Assembly: GCA_025201345.1 (NCBI GenBank)
Contig: JAIXMG010000028.1
Coordinates: 181,001-245,000 of the forward strand
Length of the DNA: 64,000 nt
Direction of reading: 5' to 3'
DNA from: Thamnidium elegans
Lineage: Eukaryota > Mucoromycota > Mucoromycetes > Mucorales > Mucoraceae
Part shown: positions 34,324 to 45,630 of the stretch, in pieces
How positions within the stretch are numbered: position 1 is the stretch's first letter
Layout: each line of letters opens with the position of its first letter
The notes under the pieces: generated by a model
Database searches by the model: none
What the model was told of the DNA's origin: nothing
Seen by the model: only the letters and a program-made list of their open reading frames with translations
Program-made: the position numbers and the translations under genes

Positions 34324-34663
34324 CATGCCCAAATCTAAATTTGCTAAGAAGTGCGTTCCCTTTAAGCATACACCCAGTAAAGAGGAAAAGCGAATGCGGC
34401 GCAGGGGAGAGCTCAACGAAAAAAAGTTGTATAACAAGCACACCCGTCCTGTAAAATACAAGAAAGTTATGTTGAAAAGCTCTGAGGAACACACCCTTCC
34501 TGTAAATGTTACGTCGGGCATCTCTGAGGCGCCATTACCTTTAGGACATGGATTCACTCCCAAAATGTTTCATTTCGATAACAGTGATCCTATGCTCATG
34601 CCCGAAAGTTATGAAAGACCAAAGACTTCATGGGAGGAGAACCTTGGCAAGTGGGTTAGTTGA
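34324..34663 (+). pseudogene. basic protein fragment, unrecognised, cut by the inverted repeat
   Basis: Reads MPKSKFAKKCVPFKHTPSKE then a very basic stretch (RMRRRGELNEKKLYNK) and ends SWEENLGKWVS at the left boundary of the inverted repeat (34659). It resembles the N-terminal part of a large transposase, but no catalytic domain follows and I cannot name it. Because the frame stops within five bases of the repeat boundary, it is probably a truncated gene joined to the duplicated segment. Confidence 0.4.
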
Positions 34664-35714
34664 AGAGAAGGACGGTATTCATTTACTTGGTTTAGAATGT
34701 TCAGTTGGAACCTACTTGAAGAATAAAACGTTAGGCTTGTATCCTTCATTTAAGTCCGCTAACATTAACGAGCAGACTATTATAAGGTACTATATTTGCT
34801 GTCTTTTATAAATATACCAAAATATTGACATGAACTACTTTAGCCTAGGCTTAAACTCGATTATTAGCTTGTCATATAACTATCCTAAAGGACAAAGTAC
34901 ATTATTTGATTACGCTTCCCAGTGGAGAGATCTACAAAGCCTATTTCCTACTCAAAAATATAATATAAACCAATATGATAACATCAAAAGTATACTTGCA
35001 CCTGTCATCTCTAGTTATAAAGCTGGTAAATCTTCCTCATTTAATTGGTTGGTTATTTTTCGAAAAATTAAGGCCTTGCAAGTAACTTACAATATTGAAG
35101 CTAATGAAGAACACGAGGAAGAAAACTTTTGTCTTTTTTTTATTGAGTCGGTTATGAACTTACAAAAATATCACCCATATCTTTTTGAAGACAACGTAAA
35201 AATTTCTGAATGGGATTATATTTGTAAGTTATGGGCACCAGTTATGGAAAGACTCTTTATTTGTTCAGGTCTTCGACTTACGTGGTAGGTTGATTTACTT
35301 AGTTTCATATGACCATTATAATACATAGCTATCTTCATTTACTAACTATCTATCTTTAAAATATCAGGGGAGAAACTAAGCTATCAATTGATGATACTGA
35401 TGCCAAATATGATTTAAAAGTGGATTTAAGAACCCTACACGATGAAACTGTTCAAAGATATAGCAAAGAAATCGATACCTCTGTTCTTGAATCCGCAAAA
35501 GGTGGTCCGAACGTTCAAAAATACCAATCCAATCACTATAAACTAATGATAAAATGTAAAACTATCATCGACACGTACATTATTAATGGATTTGACGTTG
35601 ATGATATCGACTTTGTTCAAATTTGCGGATTAGACATTGTGATCTCCAATCTTCGTCTTTCTGCGCCAGGATTGTATATTGGAAATGAGAGATTTTACGG
35701 CTCAGTAACTCGCT
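34659..35714 (+). repeat. left arm of a 1056-base inverted repeat
   Basis: Every stretch compared by eye is identical to the reverse complement of 36826-37881, including introns. The arm starts exactly at the first base of the third exon of the gene in the other arm. The arms are separated by 1111 bases. Confidence 0.88.
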
Positions 35715-35807
35715 CTTTTTCTCAGATGGAAAAAATCATTGATGTAGCATTAAATCTTCTTGCTTTTAGGGTGATTTTGTTCGTCAGAAACAGTTGGTAT
35801 ATACTAA

Positions 35808-35854
<47 letters not shown>

Positions 35855-35985
35855 CTGTTGTAGAAGTGAAGTATAACTTTCGAGAAAAAAAAGTTACATA
35901 TACTGAGATAAACAAGTCAATTAAAAGCAGCAAGTATAACCAGGCTTCTGAGGAGATACCATATCGAGCTGCAAAAGCAGACTAG
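34659..35985 (+). pseudogene. second, 5'-truncated copy of the unknown family gene
   Basis: Contains the equivalents of exons 3 (34659-34786), 4 (34844-35284) and 5 (from 35368) of the gene at 36815-38161, identical at the protein level. It lacks the first two exons. It runs further at its 3' end: exon 5 continues SFSQMEKIIDVALNLLAF. A one-base frame break follows near 35768, then a frame through DFVRQKQL and, after an intron with a T37 tract (35812-35848), NSVVEVKYNF to a stop near 35985. This copy thus shows what the other copy's C-terminus should look like. Function unknown. Confidence 0.65.
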
Positions 35986-36814
35986 GTTCGAGGAACTTGG
36001 GTTGCTTACCGCGACACTAAGTCGAAATTGCCCCCTTCTCCCTCAAATCTTGTTTAAAATATATATATATATATAAGTAATTAAATAAAATAATCGACAA
36101 AAATCTAGTCTATATCTACGAGAAAAAAGGTGTGTACATGTGTATCTTAACAGAAAGATAAAAAAAAAAAGTCAGTTGCAGCGTAATGGGTGGGAATACA
36201 ATCAATTTCTCAAAAAAAAAAAAAACTTATTACATTTTATTCTCATTCTATTCATTCCACCATAATTATCCTTCTCTCCGCAAAGTCACATTTGACTCTA
36301 AATAAAACTGGCTTAAAGTTCTCCTACAAACAAATTTTTTTCGTACCTATTATTTTTATAAACTACTATATTCAATTCTCTTCTTGACTATAATAACCAG
36401 CTCCAGACTTTCTAGGAGAGATTATGACTTCGAAAATAAATATTGGGAAAAGGATTCAATTTTATTTATATTATATGTTTTTCTGATTTATATTTGATTC
36501 CTATATCACCTGATGTTACTCAGTTACACACTATAACTAGAGTTACATAATTAATTCTGGACTACTACAACAGTTCTATATGATTAGTCTATAATCAGAC
36601 ATATTGTTATAATCAATCCATATAAATTGTGCTCATCCATAAAAGGGTTATGTATCGTATATGAATCTATTTAGCTTATAATTATACATTTTCATTTATT
36701 TCTAAAGTCTATAAAAAGGCTCTTAAATTTCCATCAATAAATAACAATATTTTTCTGTCTGATAAAACTTTCTTGTTATTTTTTATTTTTCTTTTATTTT
36801 TTTTATAGTTATCG
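35986..36814. other. spacer between the inverted repeat arms
   Basis: AT-rich, with no gene. Includes (TA)n at 36060-36073 and an A13 run near 36213. It would form the loop if the arms paired. Confidence 0.5.
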
Positions 36815-38161
36815 TTAAATATCACAGCGAGTTACTGAGCCGTAAAATCTCTCATTTCCAATATACAATCCTGGCGCAGAAAGACGAAGATTGGAGATCA
36901 CAATGTCTAATCCGCAAATTTGAACAAAGTCGATATCATCAACGTCAAATCCATTAATAATGTACGTGTCGATGATAGTTTTACATTTTATCATTAGTTT
37001 ATAGTGATTGGATTGGTATTTTTGAACGTTCGGACCACCTTTTGCGGATTCAAGAACAGAGGTATCGATTTCTTTGCTATATCTTTGAACAGTTTCATCG
37101 TGTAGGGTTCTTAAATCCACTTTTAAATCATATTTGGCATCAGTATCATCAATTGATAGCTTAGTTTCTCCCCTGATATTTTAAAGATAGATAGTTAGTA
37201 AATGAAGATAGCTATGTATTATAATGGTCATATGAAACTAAGTAAATCAACCTACCACGTAAGTCGAAGACCTGAACAAATAAAGAGTCTTTCCATAACT
37301 GGTGCCCATAACTTACAAATATAATCCCATTCAGAAATTTTTACGTTGTCTTCAAAAAGATATGGGTGATATTTTTGTAAGTTCATAACCGACTCAATAA
37401 AAAAAAGACAAAAGTTTTCTTCCTCGTGTTCTTCATTAGCTTCAATATTGTAAGTTACTTGCAAGGCCTTAATTTTTCGAAAAATAACCAACCAATTAAA
37501 TGAGGAAGATTTACCAGCTTTATAACTAGAGATGACAGGTGCAAGTATACTTTTGATGTTATCATATTGGTTTATATTATATTTTTGAGTAGGAAATAGG
37601 CTTTGTAGATCTCTCCACTGGGAAGCGTAATCAAATAATGTACTTTGTCCTTTAGGATAGTTATATGACAAGCTAATAATCGAGTTTAAGCCTAGGCTAA
37701 AGTAGTTCATGTCAATATTTTGGTATATTTATAAAAGACAGCAAATATAGTACCTTATAATAGTCTGCTCGTTAATGTTAGCGGACTTAAATGAAGGATA
37801 CAAGCCTAACGTTTTATTCTTCAAGTAGGTTCCAACTGAACATTCTAAACCAAGTAAATGAATACCGTCCTTCTCTTCAACCTACAAGTTTAAGATTGTC
37901 AAGTTAGCATAAATAATTATATTGTAGTACGAAATTTCTTACATGCACTATTTCGGAGCGGTCTGGATTTGCCATGACCGGTTTTTGAGCCTTCTTAAGT
38001 TTTTTGTCAACTATTTCATTCAACTCGTACTCGATTACAACTAGCTCTTTTCTTTTTCTCTCTCTACTTAGAGATTTTACTGAGGGTTCCTATGAGATTA
38101 TCTCAGTGATGTCTTCTTCAAGCTTCAAAAATATACTTACAGGTTGATCGTTACCACTCAT
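36815..38161 (-). CDS. unknown Mucorales-type multigene-family protein, intact frame
   Basis: Five exons: 38161-38141, 38089-37943, 37881-37754, 37696-37256, 37172-36815; sum 1095 bases, 364 residues, all junctions in frame with GT-AG ends. The N-terminus is basic and charged (RERKRKELVVIEYELNEIVDKKLKK). The rest is an alpha/beta-looking region with ISEWDYICKLWAPVMERLF, SGLRLTWGETK and KVDLRTLHDETVQRYSKE. I recall the ISE-x-x-Y...GLRLxWGET...KVDLR pattern from a large family in Mucor, Rhizopus and relatives whose function is unknown and whose copies lie among transposons. Compared with the inverted copy at 34659-35985, this one ends early (SVTRCDI) at the repeat boundary, so it lacks about 75 C-terminal residues. 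Whether it is expressed cannot be judged. Confidence 0.6.
36826..37881 (-). repeat. right arm of the 1056-base inverted repeat
   Basis: Reverse complement of 34659-35714 with no difference found in the stretches compared. The inner end lies in an AT-rich region with no shared flanking sequence; the outer end lies at the intron 2/exon 3 boundary of the gene it carries. Confidence 0.88.
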
Positions 38162-38622
38162 GTTTGTTAAAATTTAGTTTTCAGAAGTTAGGTAAAAGTT
38201 AGAGAAATATAAGCAGTAAAGTTAAAAAAAATATAAGCAATAAAGTTAAAAAAAACAAGACTTAGTACCGCTACTTTTATATGTCTAGGGGACTTCAAAA
38301 TTGTTAGATTTGCAGTCCTTGACTATTTTTGATAGTAACAAGATCGACATTGTGTTCCAAATAAATTAACAAAAATATCCTTTTTAATGCACTGGTTACT
38401 ATGACAGGTTAATCACTAATTATTAAACTGGTAACCCATTAGTAATTTTCATAAATAGTCTAGCATATTTCAGAGAACACAAAACGCCAACTTCAAGTGT
38501 TTCAGGCTTAAATAAAATCACCAGCTATGTTTTTATATTATTTAGGGCGATGTTTTTTTTTATTGCGAATGCTTTACGGTCAACAGCAAGGTTGGAACTA
38601 CTGGGACAGCGAGTTTAAGTCT

Positions 38623-38656
<34 letters not shown>

Positions 38657-39900
38657 ACATCAGTTGATGAAAAAAAAACTACATCATTATTTACTTTTTG
38701 TTCAAACCTGTAGAATTCTAATAGGTACGTTGGACTTCTTTCTTTTATCTTATATGGTAGGTGCTAATTAACTACTAAAATAAAAAAAGAGGCTTTTTTT
38801 TCTCACTACAGTCAGCCCTAGATATGGATGACTGAAAAAAAAAAAAAATGCTATTTCAAACTTCTTGATTATCTGCTCGATATAGTTAAGCTAAAGCTAT
38901 ATACTACTTTAACAAAACCTCTAGATACCACAAGTATAAATGTCGTATTTGAAAATGATATTTATAAATAGTCATATAGTGAATAAAACAAGCTTAATAA
39001 TAAAAGCTTCTATATTTCAATATTAATGTATCCTGATACGCTATTATTAAACACCAAAATCAACACGGGCATTTTCTAGTGAAAACGGTTCCTACTTCTG
39101 ACTTAAAATATTAATGCGAGATAAGAGATATTGAAAGGAAAACCCATTGTTATAAGCAATACATTAACTCACATCAATGATATAAACATAGTATAAATAT
39201 AATACTCCAGAACATATAGAAAATATATCCTTTATAATAGTAAAACAAATATACAGTAACAATACTCTATATTTGTAACTACAATCCTTTAATTACATAA
39301 GAGCGTAATTATATGGGGAAAAGTTCTAGTCAGAAATATATAAATAAAATATAAGGAACGTTTCATCAACCTATTCATAACATATCTAATAGGGACGTTT
39401 TGAAAACTCTGTCATTATTAACTACAAGGTGGAGATTACCGGAAGGACATGCTATTCGATCAAGGGGATTGAATCAAGGAATATTTATAGTCAATTCGAA
39501 AGAGTAGAATATATATATATTTTAAAGTGGGAAGGTTGGGTCTAGATGTTGACCCGAACCTATCATAGTAATAAGATCAGGTACCGATTATGGTTGTTAA
39601 GAAGTATGAAAGGGATTATTATTTAGTTAGCAGAATTCTTTAATTAATAAATTTCGAAATTTTTATCTTAATTCCAACAATGACTATTAGACACTTATTG
39701 ATATTTTTAAAAATAAAGTCTCTGAAATACTATAAGTTGGAACAATGTATTATAAAAACGAGTTATTTTATATATAGATAAGAGCGATTAAATAAGCTCA
39801 TAACATTGAAGTGAATTATCACGCTATTTATTAGAAGTATGCAAGGCACTCACAAAGTGCACGAAGCAAAATAAAATGAAACGTCATAATTTTATATGGC
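38162..39900. other. AT-rich desert with an A31 tract
   Basis: No open frame of note on either strand. An A31 run (38624-38654) follows a stretch near 38570-38622 with gene-like composition, perhaps the poly(A) end of a retrotransposed fragment. Nothing else is recognisable. Confidence 0.45.
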
Positions 39901-39925
39901 GGTGAGAGTTTCCCTTCTATTTTTT

Positions 39926-42900
39926 TGCGATCTTTTTACATGAACATTTGTTTTTGCAGTTGTAAACATATCTTGACATGCTTTAGTCTGGACGGACTTC
40001 CAGTTGAACTGAGCAGCTGTACTTGTTTCATTGAGCAGCGTATGTGAGGTGGAAAAGTAGTAATGTCAATTAAAGAATGTTTACAACTGCTGGTTTTGAT
40101 GTCGATTCGGACTGTCTTCATCTGATGCGATTGAGCCGTTGCATACGGGATAAGGAGCTCGCACGTTCTCACTTAAAGATAGTTTTGTCAGCATATGGCC
40201 GGACGAGCTTTGCTGACAGTTGTCTGTATCGACTTGGGAGATATTTTTGTTGTGAATACCAGTTTCTTTCTGATCTAAAATACTATATCTATTGTACAGA
40301 TCTAAAGTAAACTTAAATCGTTTTAATGAAAATCTTCCAGTTTCTGTCATAGTACAAAAGCCGTTGTCTGTTCCCGAGAAAGTAACTTCTTTCGATTCAA
40401 TCAATTCTTTATCAAGACACTTGTAATTTTTTTATTGATAACACATTTCTTTAATTCTGGAGATACTAGATGTGATTCTTGGTTACATGAATAAATTTTT
40501 GTCTGTATTATTGATAATGCTTCTTTTGTATCGCCAATTTTCTTATACAACCCATTTCTAGTCTTTTTTTGCTCTTCGATTTTTTGTACAAAACTTGATT
40601 GATCTTTAATCGATTGTCTTTTGAGATATTCTCCTGCGAATGTACCCATTGATTTTTTAACTGATGAATATTATAGTGAGTCTTGCTATCGTTTGATTCA
40701 ATGTATAGCTTTCGTAATTAGTTTCATAACTCTTCCGCCTTCTGTCTCATGTCTTCTGTTTCGGTTTTCTTGTTATCAGTATACTTCTTTTTCCGGCTTT
40801 TATTAATGCTTTCACACCCGACAAGAGAAACCGTATTGTTAGCTACTTTTTTAATAAGAGAACCTGTTACTCGTACAGCCTTTACTCCTGATAATAACAT
40901 CATGTTGTGACAGAACTTTAAACCATGCGAAGATGCAACTTTGTGAAATTTTTTCATGTCGAAAAAAGAACTAAATATAGCATCTTTCAATTCTGTTGCT
41001 GTTTCACGACAAACTATAGCATTTCCTTCGAAGTCGTAAAGGTCCATGGGGGCGTTGAAGGCTTTGTGAACTAAACATCGAAAATAAAGAGGGAGCATCG
41101 ATCTTGAAGCAATTTAAAGTACTTGGCTGAGGTGTGGGTAGTAGTGATATGCGAGACTTTTCGTATCCCGTATATTGCATGATATCATTGGCCATTAATG
41201 CAAATGGAGTAGATACGCTACGTTATTCCACTTCAATTTCTGGGAAATATACGGCATTAAGAAGTTTGCCAGTAAACAACATACTTGGATTTCTTTTTGT
41301 GTGAATGTAAGGCGTGAGATATCATTAAGTTCCGTAGTTGTAATTTTTTTTTCCCGTGATACTTAATAATAGCTTGTCGTATAGTAGATCTTAGTATAGT
41401 TAAGCGTCTTCTTGTTGTATCCGTATCCAATTCGGTTGCCAATTCATCCTCTCTTTCAATAGCTCTTTCAGCTATTTTAGGATTTAGAACCTCAAGAACT
41501 TCTAATTCTAAATTTGAAGTGTCATCATTAGGATCATTATTAGTGGAAGGAAAATTAGTAGCGGCAGCCCTCTAAAATATAATTTAAACGGATAAATATT
41601 AATGATAATATATAGTAATATATTTAAAATATTTACCTCACGCTTTAATACATTATAATACGTTTCCATTCGAATATGGCATTGTGCTGCTTTATTCGCC
41701 CATTTTTGCTTGTTTTCTATGTCGCATTCTGACTTTTTTATATACTTCTTATATTTTTTATTTTCATTTTTAAACAAGTGCTTTTTACCGTTATATGATT
41801 TATTGATGATACTGATATGATTCGAGGGCGTTGTTTGGTGTTTTCTTATATTCATTTCCTTCTTTTGTTCTGCTTCTGCCTTTTTTTTAGCAAGATATAA
41901 CTTGTACTTTGTTTCGCGCTGAGGAGCCAGATGAATTTTTAATAGTACATCTATTAAACGATTTAATACTTTTGTAGCTCTTTTTCCGTCCGACCACATA
42001 TTTTCGAAATTTGTCATGTATGTAGATAACGCCATTTTCATGACATATGGGTCAGTAATAGTTACATCATTTAAATTTCTAGGCATAATCTTAACAAATG
42101 ATGCATGGAAAGGATGGCTTTTCATTGAGCCTTCTCTTATTCCTTGTGGGTTGAAGTAAGTCGAATGGATTAATTGAAGATGCGATTTAGTGAAAAGACG
42201 ACTAAATTCCCGTTCTTCTACTTTAGATATTATACAACTATGATCCAAAGGAGGAGGTAAAAAAACATTGCTATTTTCTTCCAGTTGATAATTTACTAGA
42301 AGAATTTCCTGTATCATTGGGCCATTTCTTTGTCGAATTACGATTTCAGTACCATCTTTTACGAAAATGGAGTTCTTCAGTAACGTTATCATCTGATATA
42401 CTTGCTTGCTAAAGTCAATAATATAATCTGTAGCTGACGTCTGTTTTTCTTCCAGAGTTTTTATGAACGCTTCTTTTATGTCTTTTGGTAAATCACTTCT
42501 GAGTAAACTTAAAAAAGATGAACTAAAATTTCTAATATCTTCGTCTTCTTCATCGTCTGCTCCGTCCGCTCCGTCTTTTTTATTGTTCACTGCATCTTCT
42601 GAAGCGTTATACCAAGGCGAGAAATAACGCTTAGAACGCTAAATTTAGCGCTAGCGCTTTACCAAGCGTTGAAATGGTTTTTTTTCAAAAACATAATTTT
42701 TACTAGTATTTTTTTTTTATTTTATTCTATTTTTTTTGTCAAAAAAAGTTAACCCTGAGCTTCAAAAAGGTGGGATTCCAATTTCCAGTGATTATTTTTT
42801 TTTTCACCTGCTTAAAATTAGCGCTAGTGCTTCCCCAAGCATTCCAATGCTTGTACAAACACCAGCGCTTAAGATTTAGCGCTATTTCTCGCCGTGGTGT

Positions 42901-43480
42901 TATCTAAAGATATTTCTATTTGGTCAATTGCTTTAACTGGAACTATAGCCTTGGAAGAAGAAACACCAAAAGGATCTTGCTGAACAGTACTCAGAGAGGA
43001 ACTTTCCGTTTATTTGCCCTTACCCTTCACATCCTTTTTGTAACCGGTAGCAATTTTGTCAAAATCACTATCGACAAGATCAAACCAACGCTGTAAGGGA
43101 GGCTTTTCAGCTCTTTTCCTTTTCAGAAATCTCTCTATTTCTGTAGCACGGACACCTATTCTTTGCTCTGCATCTGTTATCGTCCCTCTATCCAATCTTT
43201 TCTTGTTTAAGCAGTTATTTTTTAGTTCCTCTAAATTACTCTTAGAATCTATGCAATTCTTTATAGATTTAAAAAGGCGTTCTTGCATTTCAGTTTGAAA
43301 AGCTTCCATAAGCTCTTCTTCGCTATATAACCCCTTGAATTTCTTGTTATCATATCCGCTCTCTGATTCAGAATCGGAAACTATATTCCTAGTTCTCTTG
43401 CGACCTTTCTCTCTCCAGGTAGGAACTTTGTTCACGTTTAAATTATTGTATTCAATATTTCGCTGTAGTTTTTTTCTCAT
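39926..43480 (-). pseudogene. Fanzor/TnpB-like (RuvC-type) mobile-element nuclease gene, decayed
   Basis: One long gene reading from MRKKLQRNIEYNN at 43480. Lesions: TAA at 43010-43012 after KGKGK; the MITE at 42611-42898; a frame change at the A run near 41350; another near 41220; more below 41000. An intact GT-AG intron is still visible (41636-41572, GAG joined to AGG). Blocks in order are KEAFIKTLEEKQTS, a Lys-rich region, QKWANKAAQCHIRMETYY, RRRLTILRSTIRQAIIKYHG, MANDIMQYTG, KDAIFSSFFDMKKFHKVAS and finally VTFSGTDNGFCTMTETGRFS near 40385. The last resembles the first RuvC motif (D in GTDNG) of a Mucorales protein family that I recall carries a zinc ribbon and later RuvC motifs, as in Fanzor. 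Those C-terminal motifs were not found, so it is inactive. The Fanzor assignment is inference. Confidence 0.5.
42611..42898. mobile_element. 288-base MITE-like element with 5-base target duplication
   Basis: Ends ACCAAGGCGAGAAATAACGCT (left) and, inverted, ACCACGGCGAGAAATAGCGCT (right): 21 bases with two mismatches. Flanked by GTTAT on both sides (42606-42610 and 42899-42903). Inside, the palindromic word TTAGCGCTAGCGC and relatives recur near each end. No coding capacity. It lies within the open frame of the Fanzor-like gene. Confidence 0.82.
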
Positions 43481-43661
43481 TACAAAATAAAGAGATTCCT
43501 TGCAAAGAAAAAAAAAGAAAGAAAAAGAAAGAAAAAAGAAAGAAAAAAAGATAAAGGGTTTTTCTGATTAATTTTCTCCATTAATTTTTTCTGATACATT
43601 CACAAGTTTAGACAAAAAAGTTTGTTGTTTATTAAAAGAATACAAAAAGTAGAATTTTTTT

Positions 43662-44500
43662 TTAATATTTAGTGATATCGCCTTTGGCGGCTATAACTGT
43701 CCTACATCTATCTGGTATACTTTTATACAATCTTTGAACATATTCAACATTCATTTGGCCCCAATCTGTCTTACATTCATTTATCAAATTTTCAAGATTA
43801 TAGATGGAGGACTTCTTGGCTTTTAATTTACGAGACAGCTCGCTCCATGCGTGCTCGATGGGGTTGAAGTCTAGGCTTTGGACAGGTCAGTTCTCCATCA
43901 GGATCAATTCGTGCGTATCTTGGTAGATATAACTATCCCCTTCAATATCGAGCAATTGAGTTAGGAAAGGGAGGAAGTTTTTGGACATGGCATCAATATA
44001 CGATTCTTGGCCCATATTTCCTTCAAAAAAAAACAAGTGGACCATAGCCCTCAGACCACAAACACGACCAAACTATGACACTACCACCACCGTGCTTGAC
44101 TGAGCGTTGTATATGACAGCTCTCATAATGTTCCCCTCCCTTCCTTAGCACTTTAGGGAAGCCGTAATTACCATGTATTCTGAAACTTGATTAATCGGAC
44201 CAAATGCATGATAGATATCAATCTATCTCGGGTAGACACTGCAGTTTCTTTTTCAAAAAACATTGGTTGATATCTTTCATTTCCTTTCCTATATAGCCAT
44301 AGTTCAAAGTGTTTTTTTATACAATCATCGTAATCATTTCGCTTTTTTTGAGTCACCTTCTTAGCATGCATGTCTAAGAAGACTTTGGCAAGCTTACCTC
44401 TTGGGTGAGGGTGTCTATTAATACCAAGAGCCTATTGTTCATTATAAAGACTAACTAGTGTTTTGATGTAAGAGAGGATAAATTCTTTGCCTAATTCATA
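43662..44500 (-). pseudogene. second Tc1-like transposase, heavily decayed
   Basis: Minus-strand remnants in order: NERYQPMFF region (44168-44371), GGGSVIVWSC near 44085, YIDAMSKNFLPFL near 44000, and QSLDFNPIEHAWSELSRK near 43870 (the Glu-bearing block, usually SPDLNPIEHVW), ending CRTVIAAKGDITKY with TAA at 43662. Multiple stops and frame changes. Different in sequence from the element at 31291-32623. Terminal repeats were not found. Confidence 0.75.
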
Positions 44501-45595
44501 TTTTTTTTCGTCTCTCTTTTTTTTTTGTGAATCATATCATACTTTTTTTTATGCAATGCTAGCATTGTGATACTGATCATTATACTGTAACCTATCTATT
44601 CATGCTTCATATGATATGCCATAAAAGAAACATTAAAAGTAAGACAACTCGGATCATATTTTTTGTCGTTTTTATTGGCGAAACTGCATTTCAATGGTGG
44701 ACTCCGTGTCTTCAAAATACCTTGGAGTTGGAGACACACTGTCCACCACTGGTCCGCTTTTATTCAGATACCGCAAGTTAAATCTGCAAGATGCTTTAGT
44801 GAAGTCGGATATAATCAACTCTGTCTGAATATTCCCTTCAATTTTGGCCATACCGATCTTCTTTAGAGAGCCAACTAGAGAAGCAGACAATTATAAAGAT
44901 TATAGTGCTATCAGTGATACTAGTGTTTACAGCTGTAGATTTTTTTTTACTAAATCAAGGTCTTCAACTCTTTTTTCATCGACTATTAATAAATTTCGAA
45001 AGGCTACACCCAAAATTTTCTCATTGATGAATGATACTAAGAGCGATAATTTTACAACTATGGTATTACGCTCTCTGATAAATTTACTGATCCTTCGTTT
45101 TCAATCTTAAACGCACTACTACTGCTGCTACTATTTCTCTTGACAAGATGAATATTCATGGTTCAGTCAGACTATGACTTTTTATCTGTATAATCTTTCA
45201 TTTTTTACTTTTTTGTTTTTGCTCGTTCTACATTTACATTTAAGCGATGCACTCTTTTTTAATCAAAATAAGTTCAAAGGTACATATTAAATTGAATAAT
45301 TTTTTTATCGTAAAGGATCACCATCTTTGTAATTTATTGTAGTTTCTAATACGCCATATTTTTTTGTGTCACAACTGTTCAAAAAAAAAAGGCCGTGCTT
45401 TTTTATGAGTGCATGAATAACTCTTCTTCACTTTTCTACGTGACATGGTCTTGTTAAGGAGATCTGTCGTCTTGGTAGAAAAAAAAAGAAGACTGAGAGG
45501 GACAATTTTCTCTTTTGGCATTTTTTTTTCTTGCGAGTATATCGAGTGGGCTAGTCTCCTTGCAAAAAAAAACAACTTTAGGTGCTGGTCATTTT

Positions 45596-45630
<35 letters not shown>

